From contig CP127384.1 of assembly GCA_030285985.1 (NCBI GenBank), positions 2,716,501 to 2,780,500 of the forward strand: 64,000 bases of DNA, read 5' to 3'. Below the pieces are notes generated by a model. That model ran no database searches and was not told the origin of the DNA. It saw only the letters and a list, made by a program, of their open reading frames with translations. Every line of letters starts with the position of its first letter. Within the stretch, counting starts at the first letter, position 1. Made by a program: the position numbers and the translations under genes. Of the stretch, positions 24,688 to 32,372 are shown in pieces. Source of the DNA: Aquidulcibacter paucihalophilus (lineage in GTDB: Bacteria > Pseudomonadota > Alphaproteobacteria > Caulobacterales > Caulobacteraceae).

Positions 24688-25412
24688 GCGAAACGGCCGG
24701 CCAGCAGGCCGATGGCGAACAAGGGCAAATAGCCGATCCCGGCGACCAGCTGGATCGTGATCCACAGGGCGACCGCCTTGGCCAGGCCGAAGACCGGCGC
24801 GCTGTACCAGCGGCCCGCCCCCATGCGCATGAAGGCGGCGATGGCGATGACGAACAGGACCACCGTGCCGATCAACTGGCCGGGCCCCGGTTTGTACATC
24901 CACCAGGAGAAGGGCAGCAGGGGCACGGTCAGGGCGTTGAGGTAGGCGAAGGCCGCCCGGAATCCGCGCCGCCAGCCCAGCTTGTCCGGATCCCACCAGC
25001 GCATCAGGGGCGCCGCGGCCAGGGCGTAGAAGACGGAGAGCAGGGGCACCAGCACCAGGCTCATCCAGTTGTCGGCATCGGCCATGAAGGCGTCGCGGCT
25101 CTTGCCCGAGGCGGCGATCAGCGGGTCCAGCATCTCCGGCGGCATGGCGCCCAGCATCATGGCCGTGCCGCCCTGCAGGAACAGCACCAGCATGAGGATG
25201 GCGTTGAGCGCCAGATAGAGCCGCAGCGGCCGCGCATAGAGCCCCCCGCCGTCCGGCCCCTGGGTCATCCAGGCCTCCAGCACCGTGCGCGGGCGCAGCA
25301 GCAGATCGCGCGCGGTCACCAACTCGAGCAGGCCGAAGCCGAGCGTGTCGTCGGACAGGTCGTTCAACCCCCGGGCTTTCGGCTCCGGAGCGGGCGTTTG
25401 CGGTTCGGCCAT
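24684..25412 (-). CDS. polytopic membrane protein, unknown family
   Basis: A 242-aa protein with about five membrane helices after a cytoplasmic N-terminus. TARDLLLRPRTVLEAWMTQG precedes the first helix (LYARPLRLYLALNAILM). This layout resembles DUF3667-type proteins, but I cannot assign it with certainty. The ATG at 25412 was chosen for the AGAGGGA sequence upstream; a Met 17 codons earlier has none. Its stop overlaps the GTG of the EamA transporter, so the two are coupled and may act together at the membrane. Confidence 0.65.
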   Translation of the reverse strand: MAEPQTPAPEPKARGLNDLSDDTLGFGLLELVTARDLLLRPRTVLEAWMTQGPDGGGLYARPLRLYLALNAILMLVLFLQGGTAMMLGAMPPEMLDPLIAASGKSRDAFMADADNWMSLVLVPLLSVFYALAAAPLMRWWDPDKLGWRRGFRAAFAYLNALTVPLLPFSWWMYKPGPGQLIGTVVLFVIAIAAFMRMGAGRWYSAPVFGLAKAVALWITIQLVAGIGYLPLFAIGLLAGRFA

Positions 25413-25511
25413 GGTGGAATCCCTCTTGGGGCAACGATGGCATGGCGGACGGGGCGCGGCCAAGGGCCGCGGGGTCAGTCGGCACGCCCCCCGGAAAATT
25501 GCGAAACCCTG

Positions 25512-26159
25512 TCATCCCTCCCCTTTCGCCCCCGCTTCCCCAACCGCTGCCTCCGCCGCGCGCATGGCCTCCAGCCGGGCCAGTTCGATCTTCAGCTCCT
25601 CGTATTCGGGCGGCAGGTCGCGGCCGGCCATCAGGTCCTGCGCCAGCGTCAGCGCCCGTTCGCGCAGGAACATCCGCATCATGGCCTGACCGGCCTCGAA
25701 CCGTTCGTCGGACTCGGCCGGGTCCTCCTCGGCCCATTGCAGGACGTCGTTCAGACGGGCGATCTCGGTCGCGGCGCGGGCGAGGCGGACGGCGTTCAGC
25801 CCCTCGCCGGTCTTCAGCGCATGGGCGGCGCCGGCCAGGGCCCGGCGGGCGAGGTCGTCGGGGCGGATGTGCAGGGGCGCGCGCCAGGCCGCCAGCACCG
25901 CCGCCTCGTCGGGGGGACCGTCGACGGGGGCGGAGGGCGCGGGGCCGGGCGGCGGCACCGACCGCGCCTGCGCCTGACGCGCGGCGAAGGCCCGTTTGGT
26001 CCAGCCCTCCTTCGCCGCATGTTTGCGCAGGGCCGTCACCGACACCCCGAACCGCGCCGCCACCGTCGGCGCCGACAGGCCCGACAGATAGGCCCCCCGG
26101 ATCAGGTCCCAGGTCTCCGCCGCCACGGTGACATAGCGGGTCTTCGGCAGGGCCTTCAT
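25512..26159 (-). CDS. helix-turn-helix protein, unknown role
   Basis: A 215-aa protein whose residues about 8-55 form a helix-turn-helix (AYLSGLSAPTVAARFGVSVTALRKHAAKEGW), as in resolvase-like and small-terminase-like DNA-binding domains. A Pro/Ala linker (PPPGPAPSAPVDGPP) follows, then a helical C-terminal domain (ARRALAGAAHALKTGEGLNAVRLARAATEIARLND) and a final coiled-coil-like stretch. The ATG at 26159 overlaps the stop of the 68-aa gene upstream (ATGA), so the two form an operon. No phage genes are near, so terminase is unlikely. The first-gene promoter region contains phased GATTGT half-sites that this protein might bind (speculative). Confidence 0.65.
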   Translation of the reverse strand: MKALPKTRYVTVAAETWDLIRGAYLSGLSAPTVAARFGVSVTALRKHAAKEGWTKRAFAARQAQARSVPPPGPAPSAPVDGPPDEAAVLAAWRAPLHIRPDDLARRALAGAAHALKTGEGLNAVRLARAATEIARLNDVLQWAEEDPAESDERFEAGQAMMRMFLRERALTLAQDLMAGRDLPPEYEELKIELARLEAMRAAEAAVGEAGAKGEG

Positions 26160-26362
26160 CGCCGCCCCCGATCATGGAGCCGCTGCAGCGTCGCCATCAC
26201 CCGGTCGGTCGCCGTCATGGCCGCGTCCTGGGCTGCATCGAGCGCAGGCGTTCCGGTCGGCATGCGCGCCGCCGCCCGCGCCATGGTCGCCACCCGTTCG
26301 ACGCCCAGCGCCAGTTGCATCGCATAGCCGACGGGGTCGGGCCGCTTCTTCCTCTTCTTCAT
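26156..26362 (-). CDS. small basic/helical protein, unknown, 68 aa
   Basis: The first gene of the operon with the HTH protein. It starts MKKRKKRPDPVGYAMQLALG and continues as amphipathic helix rich in Ala, Met and Arg, without a membrane segment. ATG at 26362 with CGGAG upstream; its TGA overlaps the next ATG by four bases. It might be a partner or modulator of the HTH protein, as small co-encoded proteins often are; no family is recognised. Conservation of the overlap would confirm that it is translated. Confidence 0.55.
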   Translation of the reverse strand: MKKRKKRPDPVGYAMQLALGVERVATMARAAARMPTGTPALDAAQDAAMTATDRVMATLQRLHDRGRR

Positions 26363-26543
26363 GGTCTCCGCTCCGTGTTGAGGCGGCGGAGTCTGCGGCG
26401 GGCGGGAACTATGGCGGGCTGAAAGGGGCGAAAAGGGAGAGCGCGGGGCGCAAGGGGTTGAAAGGATTGGGGTCGGGAGGGGACGGTGGGGGCGGGATTG
26501 TGCTGACAATCGGCGGATTGTGAGCGGTGCTCCCTCCCCTCCC
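26363..26543. other. G-rich intergenic stretch upstream of the small-protein/HTH operon
   Basis: No gene is visible. From 26423 the plus strand is a run of G-tracts; 26469-26496 contains GGGG, GGG, GGGG, GGGGG and GGG with 1-5 nt loops, a strong G-quadruplex candidate on the template strand of the operon. It is followed by three GATTGT/ACAATC half-sites (separate entry) and then by a palindromic repeat. Confidence 0.5.
26496..26521. promoter_or_regulatory. three phased GATTGT half-sites
   Basis: GATTGT (26496-26501), ACAATC (26506-26511) and GATTGT (26516-26521) alternate in orientation at exactly 10-bp steps with 4-bp spacers. The centre site can pair with either neighbour. This looks like an operator bound on one DNA face, 134 bp upstream of the small-protein/HTH operon. 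Confidence 0.4.
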
Positions 26544-26704
26544 GCTATCGTCATTCCGGGCGAGCGGAGCGAGGCCCGGAACCCAGCGGCGCGCGTGAGC
26601 GCGAAGCTGCCGCGGGCACCGGTGCGTGAACAGATCGCCTTCGGCACCGCTGGGTTCCGGGCCTCCGAGCCGCTACGCGCCTCTCCGCCCGGAATGACGA
26701 TAGC
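26544..26704. repeat. palindromic intergenic repeat R1, copy 1
   Basis: A 161-bp element bounded by GCTATCGTCATTCCGGG and its inverted copy. A nested inner inverted repeat AACCCAGCGG / CCGCTGGGTT brackets a variable core. The same termini and inner arms occur at 27112-27262 and 63176-63315. Confidence 0.85.
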
Positions 26705-26721
26705 GGTTGGGGGGCACCGCC

Positions 26722-27063
26722 TCAGTCCGGTTCTTCCGGCGGGACCCAGTCGGGATCGTTCACCGGAAACCACTCGGCCGCCAGATCGCGCCAGTCGGGG
26801 TTGGCTTCCTCGATCAGCCGGAGCTTCCAGTCGCGCTTCCAGCCCTTGATCTGCTTTTCGAGGCGGATTGCGTCGACGACCCAGGCGTGGCGCTGAAACC
26901 AGACCAGCCGGGTGCAGCCGTAGCGTTTGCTGAACCCCTCGAAGGCGCCGGTGCGATGCTTCCACACCCGTGCCGGAAGGTTGGCGGCGACGCCGGTGTA
27001 GAGCGTGCCGTTGCGCCGGCTGGCCATGATGTAGGTCGCGACTAACTTCCGATACGTGCGCAT
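26722..27063 (-). CDS. GIY-YIG nuclease family protein
   Basis: A 113-aa single-domain GIY-YIG protein. The core strands are ATYIMAS and LYTGVAANL (Y-I/Y-T-G variants of the motif), followed by RVWKHRTG with the catalytic-type Arg and His, and EKQIKGWKRDWKLRLIEEANPDW with the conserved Glu. This is the UPF0213/YhbQ-like type, of unsettled function and usually found stand-alone. ATG at 27063. It is flanked on both sides by copies of the R1 repeat (26544-26704 and 27112-27262), an arrangement that could be a repeat-bounded cassette. It lies downstream of uvrB on the opposite side of one repeat copy. Confidence 0.88.
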   Translation of the reverse strand: MRTYRKLVATYIMASRRNGTLYTGVAANLPARVWKHRTGAFEGFSKRYGCTRLVWFQRHAWVVDAIRLEKQIKGWKRDWKLRLIEEANPDWRDLAAEWFPVNDPDWVPPEEPD

Positions 27064-27111
27064 GTCTCACAACCTATGCGCTATTTCTAAGGTCTGTCCA
27101 GCGCCCCTCCC

Positions 27112-27262
27112 GCTATCGTCATTCCGGCGAAGGCCGGAACCCAGCGGCACCGCAGGCGACCTGTCCACGCACCGGCGCGCCCGACAACTTCGCGCTCTCG
27201 CGCGCCGCTGGGTTCCGGGCCTCCGCCTCGCTTCGCTCGCCTCCGCCCGGAATGACGATAGC
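27112..27262. repeat. palindromic intergenic repeat R1, copy 2
   Basis: A 151-bp element with the GCTATCGTCATTCCGG terminus and its inverted copy, and inner GAACCCAGCGG / CCGCTGGGTTC arms. It lies between the uvrB stop and the GIY-YIG start. Confidence 0.85.
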
Positions 27263-27290
27263 GGGAGGGGTGGACATGTTCATACCCCCC

Positions 27291-29663
27291 CTACCGCCCC
27301 TTCCGGAACGCCTCCGCCTTCTCCGCCGCCGCCTCCGCCCGCCAGCGCTTCGGCGCCGCCTTGTCGACCGTCTCGCCCTCGGCGGTCAGGACCTCATTGG
27401 CGAACTCCAGGTCCATCAGCTTCATCCGCTTGATCTCGTCGCGGAGCCGCGCCGCCTCCTCGAATTCGAGGTTGGCGGCGGCGTTGCGCATGCGGCCCTC
27501 GATGTCCTTGAGGGCGGCCTGGAAGTTGGAGCCGGTGAAGGGGCGGGCCTCCTCCTTGACGCCCGGGGCGGTCAGCTTGTCGAGGGCGCGGGACTCATAG
27601 GGGCTGGCCATGATCTCGCGGATGTCGCGTTTGACCGACTCCGGGGTGATGCCGTGTTCGGCGTTGTAGGCCTCCTGCTTTTCGCGGCGGCGGTTGGTCT
27701 CGGCGATGGCGCGTTCCATCGAGCCGGTCATGCGGTCGGCGTAGAGGATGACTCTTCCGTCGACGTTGCGGGCGGCGCGGCCGATGGTCTGGATGAGGGA
27801 GGTCTCGGAGCGCAGGAAGCCCTCCTTGTCGGCGTCGAGGATGGCGACCAGGCCGCACTCGGGGATGTCGAGGCCCTCGCGCAGCAGGTTGATGCCGATC
27901 AGGACGTCGAATGAGCCGACGCGCAGGTCGCGCAGGATCTCGATCCGCTCCATCGTGTCGACGTCGGAGTGCATGTAGCGGACGCGGACGCCCTGTTCGT
28001 GCATGTACTCCGTCAGGTCCTCGGCCATCTTCTTGGTCAGGACGGTGACCAGGGAGCGGTAGCCGTTGCGGGCGACCTGTTTGACCTCGTCAATGACGTC
28101 GTCGACCTGGTTGCGGGTCTGGCCGCTGACCGGGCGGATCTCGACCGGGGGGTCGATCAGGCCGGTGGGGCGGATGACCTGTTCGGTGAAGACGCCGCCG
28201 GTGCGCTCCATCTCCCACGGGCCGGGGGTGGCGGTGACGAACAGGGTCTGGGGCCGCATGGCGTCCCATTCGTCGAACTTGAGCGGGCGGTTGTCGATAC
28301 AGCTGGGCAGGCGGAAGCCGTACTCCGCCAGGGTGGATTTGCGGCGGTAGTCGCCGCGGTACATGCCGCTGATCTGGCCGACGGTGACGTGGCTCTCGTC
28401 GACGAACAGCAGGGCGTTGTCGGGGATGTATTCGAAGAAGGTGGGCGGCGGCTCGCCCGGGGCGCGGCCGGTCAGCCAGCGGCTGTAGTTCTCGATGCCG
28501 GCGCAGGAGCCGGTGGCCTCCATCATCTCCAGATCGAAGCGCACGCGCTGTTCGAGGCGCTGGGCCTCCAGCAGTTTGCCGTTCTCGACCATCCAGTCGA
28601 GCGTCTCCTTCAGCTCGGCCTTGATGCCGGTGATGGCCTGGTTCAGCGACGGGCGCGGGGTGACATAGTGGCTGGCGGCGTAGACGGTGATCTCGGTGAG
28701 GTCGGCGGTCTTCTTGCCGGTCAGGGGGTCGAACTCCTGGATCGATTCCAGCTCGTCCCCGAACAGCTGCACCCGCCAGGCGCGGTCCTCCATGTGGACG
28801 GGGAAGATCTCCAGCACGTCGCCGCGCTTGCGGAACATGCCGCGGTCGAAATTCAGGTCGTTGCGCTTGTACTGGAGCGCGATCAGGTCGGCGCGGAGCT
28901 TGGACTCGTCGATCTGGTCGCCGACCTTCAGGGTGAAGGTCATGGCCGTATAGGTCTCGACCGAGCCGATGCCGTAGATGCAGCTGACCGAGGCGACGAC
29001 GATGACATCGTCCCGCTCGAGGATCGCCCGCGTCGCCGAGTGGCGCATGCGGTCGATCTGCTCGTTTATGGACGAGTCTTTTTCGATGTAAGTATCTGAT
29101 TTCGGTACATAAGCTTCCGGCTGATAGTAGTCGTAGTAGGAGACGAAATACTCGACGGCGTTGTCCGGGAAGAAGCTTTTGAACTCGGAATAGAGCTGGG
29201 CGGCGAGGGTCTTGTTGGGGGCCAGGATCAGGGCCGGGCGCTGGGTCTGTTCGATGACCTTGGCCATGGTGAAGGTCTTGCCCGAGCCGGTGACGCCCAG
29301 CAGGACCTGATCGCGCTCGCCGGTGGCGGCGGTGGCGACGAGCTCCTTGATGGCGGCGGGCTGGTCCCCGGCGGGGGTGTAGCGGGTCTCCAGCCGGAAG
29401 GGGATGTGTTTGCGATCCTGCGGCCGGTCGGGGCGGTGCGGGGTCCAGTCGGACGGCTTGCCGGGAGCCTCCTCGGGCGTCAGGCGCGGGCCGGTGACGG
29501 GGGCGAACATCGGCATGTTCGGCGTCTTCACCGGCATGCGGGCGGGGGTGCCGTCGTCGTCGCGCAGAAAGGCGGCGGGGGCCTCGGCCAGGGACTCGCC
29601 GCGGACGTGGACGGGCTTGGTGATGCGCGGGGCGGAACCCTTGGGGGACGAAGAACGGTTCAT
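27291..29663 (-). CDS. uvrB: excinuclease ABC subunit B
   Basis: UvrB, 790 aa, the DNA-damage verification helicase of nucleotide excision repair, which acts with UvrA and UvrC (uvrC is at 49834). The core starts near residue 88 ([18 protein letters not shown]). Walker A is GVTGSGKT (123-130), the beta-hairpin region contains [12 protein letters not shown], the DEAD-like motif is DESHV, and the helicase motif VI is QTIGRAARN. The C-terminal UVR motif ([16 protein letters not shown]) binds UvrC. About 87 N-terminal residues precede the core and are lineage-specific low complexity. ATG 29663 was chosen; an upstream Met adds 13 residues. No LexA-type site was recognised. Confidence 0.97.
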   Translation of the reverse strand: MNRSSSPKGSAPRITKPVHVRGESLAEAPAAFLRDDDGTPARMPVKTPNMPMFAPVTGPRLTPEEAPGKPSDWTPHRPDRPQDRKHIPFRLETRYTPAGDQPAAIKELVATAATGERDQVLLGVTGSGKTFTMAKVIEQTQRPALILAPNKTLAAQLYSEFKSFFPDNAVEYFVSYYDYYQPEAYVPKSDTYIEKDSSINEQIDRMRHSATRAILERDDVIVVASVSCIYGIGSVETYTAMTFTLKVGDQIDESKLRADLIALQYKRNDLNFDRGMFRKRGDVLEIFPVHMEDRAWRVQLFGDELESIQEFDPLTGKKTADLTEITVYAASHYVTPRPSLNQAITGIKAELKETLDWMVENGKLLEAQRLEQRVRFDLEMMEATGSCAGIENYSRWLTGRAPGEPPPTFFEYIPDNALLFVDESHVTVGQISGMYRGDYRRKSTLAEYGFRLPSCIDNRPLKFDEWDAMRPQTLFVTATPGPWEMERTGGVFTEQVIRPTGLIDPPVEIRPVSGQTRNQVDDVIDEVKQVARNGYRSLVTVLTKKMAEDLTEYMHEQGVRVRYMHSDVDTMERIEILRDLRVGSFDVLIGINLLREGLDIPECGLVAILDADKEGFLRSETSLIQTIGRAARNVDGRVILYADRMTGSMERAIAETNRRREKQEAYNAEHGITPESVKRDIREIMASPYESRALDKLTAPGVKEEARPFTGSNFQAALKDIEGRMRNAAANLEFEEAARLRDEIKRMKLMDLEFANEVLTAEGETVDKAAPKRWRAEAAAEKAEAFRKGR

Positions 29664-29839
29664 GAACGGCAATCTAGGGGGCGGGAGGCGGTTACGCCAC
29701 AACGCGCGCGTCCGGCGGGGGATGCGGCGGGGGCGCTGCTGACAGCGGTGTGGCAGCAGGGTGGTCTGTGAAGGGCCGAAAACCGCGAGACGAGGCGGCG
29801 GCGGCGCGGCAGTATCGGAGCCGACAAGGAGACCCGTTC

Positions 29840-30628
29840 ATGACCCCCTTCCACGCCCTTCACCAGGACGGCCTGCTGATCCTGCCCAACGCCTGGGATG
29901 GAGGGTCGGCGGCGCTGGTGGCGTCGCTGGGGGCCAGGGCGGTGGCGACGACGAGCGCGGGCGTGGCCTGGGCCCTGGGCTGGCCGGACGGGGATGCGCT
30001 GCCGGTCGAGCGGGTGGTGCAGGCGGCGCGGGATGTGGTGCGCGGCGCGGGCGGCCTGCCGGTCTCGATCGACATGGAGGGCGGCTATTCCGACGACCCG
30101 GCCGCGGTGGCGGCGCTGGCCACGCGGCTGGTCGAGGCGGGGGTGCAGGGGATCAATATCGAGGACGGCGGCAGGGCGCCGGAGGGGCTGGCGGCCAAGA
30201 TCGCAGCGATCAAGGCGGCGGTCGGCGGGGCGCTGTTCGTCAATGCGCGCTGCGACGTCTGGCTGAGGGGCGTGGCGCCGGAGGCTCCGGTGGCCGAGGC
30301 GGCGCGGCGGGCGACGATCTATGCGGCAGCGGGGGCGGACGGCTTCTTCGCGCCGGGGCTGACGGATGTGGGGGACATCGCGGCGATGGTGGCGGCGACG
30401 CCCCTGCCGGTGAACCTGCTGGCCTGGCCGGGCCTGCACGATGCGGCGACGCTGAAGGGGCTGGGCGTGCGGCGGCTGAGCGCCGGCTCAAGCGTGTGGG
30501 GCGCGGTCTGGGGCCGGGCGGCGGCGCTGACCCGGGGGTTCCTCGCGGACGGTCGGTCGGAGCCGCTGATGGAAGGGGCGATGGGCTGGGGCGAGGTTAA
30601 TGCGCTCATGCCGGCGCGAGACGGGTGA
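29840..30628 (+). CDS. isocitrate lyase/PEP mutase family protein
   Basis: A 262-aa TIM-barrel enzyme of the isocitrate lyase/phosphoenolpyruvate mutase superfamily. Recognisable parts are ILPNAWDGGSAAL at the N-terminus, the metal-binding SIDMEGGYSDDP, GINIEDGG, and FVNARCDVWL. Members cleave or rearrange C-C or C-P bonds in 2-oxo acids; this short subgroup is often a 2-methylisocitrate/oxaloacetate lyase-like enzyme of unknown substrate. ATG 29840 has AAGGAG 9 nt upstream. Its stop codon TGA (30626-30628) lies inside the first heptad of repeat element E1, so the repeat supplies the gene's 3' end. It is divergent from uvrB. Confidence 0.85.
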   Translation: MTPFHALHQDGLLILPNAWDGGSAALVASLGARAVATTSAGVAWALGWPDGDALPVERVVQAARDVVRGAGGLPVSIDMEGGYSDDPAAVAALATRLVEAGVQGINIEDGGRAPEGLAAKIAAIKAAVGGALFVNARCDVWLRGVAPEAPVAEAARRATIYAAAGADGFFAPGLTDVGDIAAMVAATPLPVNLLAWPGLHDAATLKGLGVRRLSAGSSVWGAVWGRAAALTRGFLADGRSEPLMEGAMGWGEVNALMPARDG

Positions 30629-30753
30629 TTGGTGGTTGGTGATTGGTGGCTGGCCGACGCCGGTACGACAGCGCGGACCGTGCCGCCCTTCCGCTGACAG
30701 AGACGGCATCCCTTCACCAATCACCAACCACCAATCACCAATCACCAATCACC
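30624..30753. repeat. heptad-armed inverted repeat element E1
   Basis: A 130-bp element. Left arm is four heptads (GGTGATT, GGTGGTT, GGTGATT, GGTGGCT); right arm is the inverse with five full AAYCACC heptads, so arm length varies between copies. The ~55-bp core (CCGACGCCGG...GCCGCCCTTCCGCTG) is shared with E2 (inverted) and E6. It begins on the stop codon of the PEP-mutase-like gene and ends 19 bp before ogt. Confidence 0.9.
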
Positions 30754-30772
30754 TCCTCACCCCTGAGCTCCC

Positions 30773-31282
30773 ATGAACCTCACCCTCTCCCGCCTCGACA
30801 GTCCGCTCGGGCCGCTGGCGCTGGCGTGTGATGACGCGGGCGCGGTGCGGGGGCTGTCGTTCGCGGACGGGCTGATCGGGGCGATGCGGCGGGAGTATCC
30901 GGGTGCCACGCTGGTCGAGGGCGAAACGCCGGCGGCGGTGGCGCGGGAGGTCGCCGCCTATTTCGACGGCGACCGGGAGGCGCTGACGCGGGTGGACTGG
31001 TCGCTGGAGGGCGCGGCGGCCGGCGACGGCTTCCAGGCGCGGGTCTGGCGGGCGCTGGCGGATGTGCCTGCGGGGGTCACCCTCAGCTATGGCGAGATGG
31101 CGAAACGGGCGGGCGAGCCGGGCGCGGCCCAGGCGGCGGGGACGGCGCTGAACCGCAATCCGATCCCGCTGATCCTCGCCTGCCACCGGGTCATCGGGGC
31201 CGACGGCTCGCTGACCGGCTTCGGCGGCGGGCTGGGTCGGAAGGAATGGCTGCTGCGGCACGAGGGGGCGCTGCTGATCTGA
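30773..31282 (+). CDS. ogt: methylated-DNA--protein-cysteine methyltransferase
   Basis: The 169-aa suicide repair protein removes O6-methyl groups from guanine. The acceptor is C137 in LACHRVIGADG, where the usual PCHRV reads ACHRV; the helix-turn-helix Arg-finger region is FQARVWRALADVPAGVTLSYGEMA, and the C-terminal GGLGRKEWLLRHEG matches the family. Ogt-type length without an Ada N-terminal domain. The ATG at 30773 directly follows repeat E1. Whether the Pro-to-Ala change next to the active Cys affects activity is unknown. It stands alone. Confidence 0.93.
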   Translation: MNLTLSRLDSPLGPLALACDDAGAVRGLSFADGLIGAMRREYPGATLVEGETPAAVAREVAAYFDGDREALTRVDWSLEGAAAGDGFQARVWRALADVPAGVTLSYGEMAKRAGEPGAAQAAGTALNRNPIPLILACHRVIGADGSLTGFGGGLGRKEWLLRHEGALLI

Positions 31283-31286
31283 TCGC

Positions 31287-31329
31287 TTGACGTCGTGTAA
31301 CCCATAGGTGATATGTAACCCCTAGGTGA
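31287..31329 (+). promoter_or_regulatory. tandem 16-bp operator repeats over a promoter
   Basis: TGTAACCCATAGGTGA (31296-31311) and TGTAACCCCTAGGTGA (31314-31329) are direct repeats with an 18-bp period and one mismatch. TTGACG at 31287-31292 is a plausible -35 box, with the -10 region falling inside the first/second repeat junction. They lie 13 bp upstream of the membrane-protein/XRE operon, as expected for autoregulation by the XRE protein. Confidence 0.6.
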
Positions 31330-31342
31330 CAAACGCAGGAGG

Positions 31343-32050
31343 ATGCAGATGTCGAACACGCGCGATGGCAGCGACGACCGGCCGGTCCGGGGCCGCGGCT
31401 GGAAATTCATGGCCGGCTTCGTCATCTCCGGCCTCGGTCTCGGCCTGGCGGTGGTCGGCCTGAACCCGGGCGCGACGAGTCTGGCCGGAACGTTTTCCGA
31501 TACCAATGCAGGGATCGTGACCGGTATCGGCATCGGCATCTTCGTGATCGGACTGATGATCGCCTGGAAACTGCGGCCCGGCGGTCCCGCCTCACGCGAC
31601 GAGGACGAGCCGGGCAGGCGCGAGCGGATGCAGGCGCAGCGGTCCATGCTGCTGTGGCTGTTCCCGATCATCACCCTGATCTTCCTGTACCAGTCGACGC
31701 GGGCGATCCCGCTGATCCTGGCCGGCGAGGAGAGTCTCGCAAACTACATGAGCGTCCTCCTGCCGGTGATCTACGCCTGGCTGGCGGCCTCCGTGACCAT
31801 GGGCTGGGACGGAAACTCGCGGAAGAACCGCCGCTACCTCGAGGACGAGCTGACCCAGGTGCTGCGCGCCCGGGCGATCGTCTGGGCCTTCCTCGTGCTG
31901 ATGGCGGGTACGACCATCGCCCTGGGCCTCGGCCTGTGGCGGCTGGAGACCGGCCTGATCGCCCTGCCCTTCGCTCTGGCGGCGGCGGGCGCGACGGCGG
32001 GCCTGCGCTTCGCCTGGCTGGACCGTGAGGCCGGGCGCGACGATGGGTGA
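31343..32050 (+). CDS. six-helix membrane protein paired with an XRE regulator
   Basis: A 235-aa membrane protein with helices at about 22-40, 55-75, 102-117, 134-153, 177-198 and 203-224, and charged cytoplasmic loops (DEDEPGRRERMQAQR, WDGNSRKNRRYLEDEL). I do not recognise a named family. ATG 31343 has GCAGGAGG upstream; the ATG two codons later is an alternative. Its 3' end overlaps the XRE regulator gene by 8 bp. Membrane protein plus tiny XRE repressor pairs are a common arrangement in bacteria, with the membrane partner often sensing or modulating the repressor; that role is inferred here. Confidence 0.75.
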   Translation: MQMSNTRDGSDDRPVRGRGWKFMAGFVISGLGLGLAVVGLNPGATSLAGTFSDTNAGIVTGIGIGIFVIGLMIAWKLRPGGPASRDEDEPGRRERMQAQRSMLLWLFPIITLIFLYQSTRAIPLILAGEESLANYMSVLLPVIYAWLAASVTMGWDGNSRKNRRYLEDELTQVLRARAIVWAFLVLMAGTTIALGLGLWRLETGLIALPFALAAAGATAGLRFAWLDREAGRDDG

Positions 32051-32252
32051 TCCACGCCTCGCCTCACGGCTGAAGGAACTCCGCACCGCCGCCGGCCTGA
32101 CCCAGGCCGAACTGGCCGAGCGGGCCGGCGTGTCGCGCAAGACCGTGAACACGGTCGAGAACGGGGTCTTCATCCCCTCGACCATCCTCGCCCTCAGCCT
32201 CGCGCGGGCGCTGGGGACGACGGTGGAGACGTTGTTCTGGCTGACGGAGTGA
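32043..32252 (+). CDS. small XRE-family transcriptional regulator
   Basis: A 69-aa one-domain Cro/CI-type helix-turn-helix (LKELRTAAGLTQAELAERAGVSRKTVNTVENG), ending in FIPSTILALSLARALG and ETLFWL, typical of the small operon-encoded XRE repressors. ATG 32043 overlaps the membrane-protein gene by 8 bp, so it is translationally coupled. It most likely binds the two TGTAACCCMTAGGTGA repeats upstream of the operon. Its stop is only 4 bp from repeat element E2. Confidence 0.9.
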   Translation: MGDPRLASRLKELRTAAGLTQAELAERAGVSRKTVNTVENGVFIPSTILALSLARALGTTVETLFWLTE

Positions 32253-32256
32253 GTGT

Positions 32257-32370
32257 GGTGGTTGGTGATTGGTGATTGGGGGTTGCCGCTCGACTTTCAG
32301 CGGAAGGGCGGCGCGGCCCGCGCCCTCGCACCGGTGCCGGCCAACCACTAATCACCAACCACCATTCACC
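32257..32370. repeat. heptad-armed inverted repeat element E2
   Basis: A 114-bp element whose left arm begins GGTGGTT, GGTGATT, GGTGATT. The core is homologous to that of E1 but in reverse orientation. It fills the whole gap between two convergent genes, 4 bp from one stop and 2 bp from the other. Confidence 0.85.
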
Positions 32371-32372
32371 TC

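Noticed and set aside
23770..26175. EamA transporter extended to 801 codons on the minus strand
   Set aside because: The family start and the GTGA overlap at 24684-24687 define the true start; the upstream part runs in a different frame over two other genes.
25512..26362. HTH/small-protein operon as phage terminase small subunit
   Set aside because: The N-terminal HTH is similar in type, but there is no large terminase, portal or other phage gene near.
26544..26704. R1 repeats as insertion-sequence remnants
   Set aside because: No transposase fragment and no target duplication; nested palindromes fit an extragenic palindromic repeat better.
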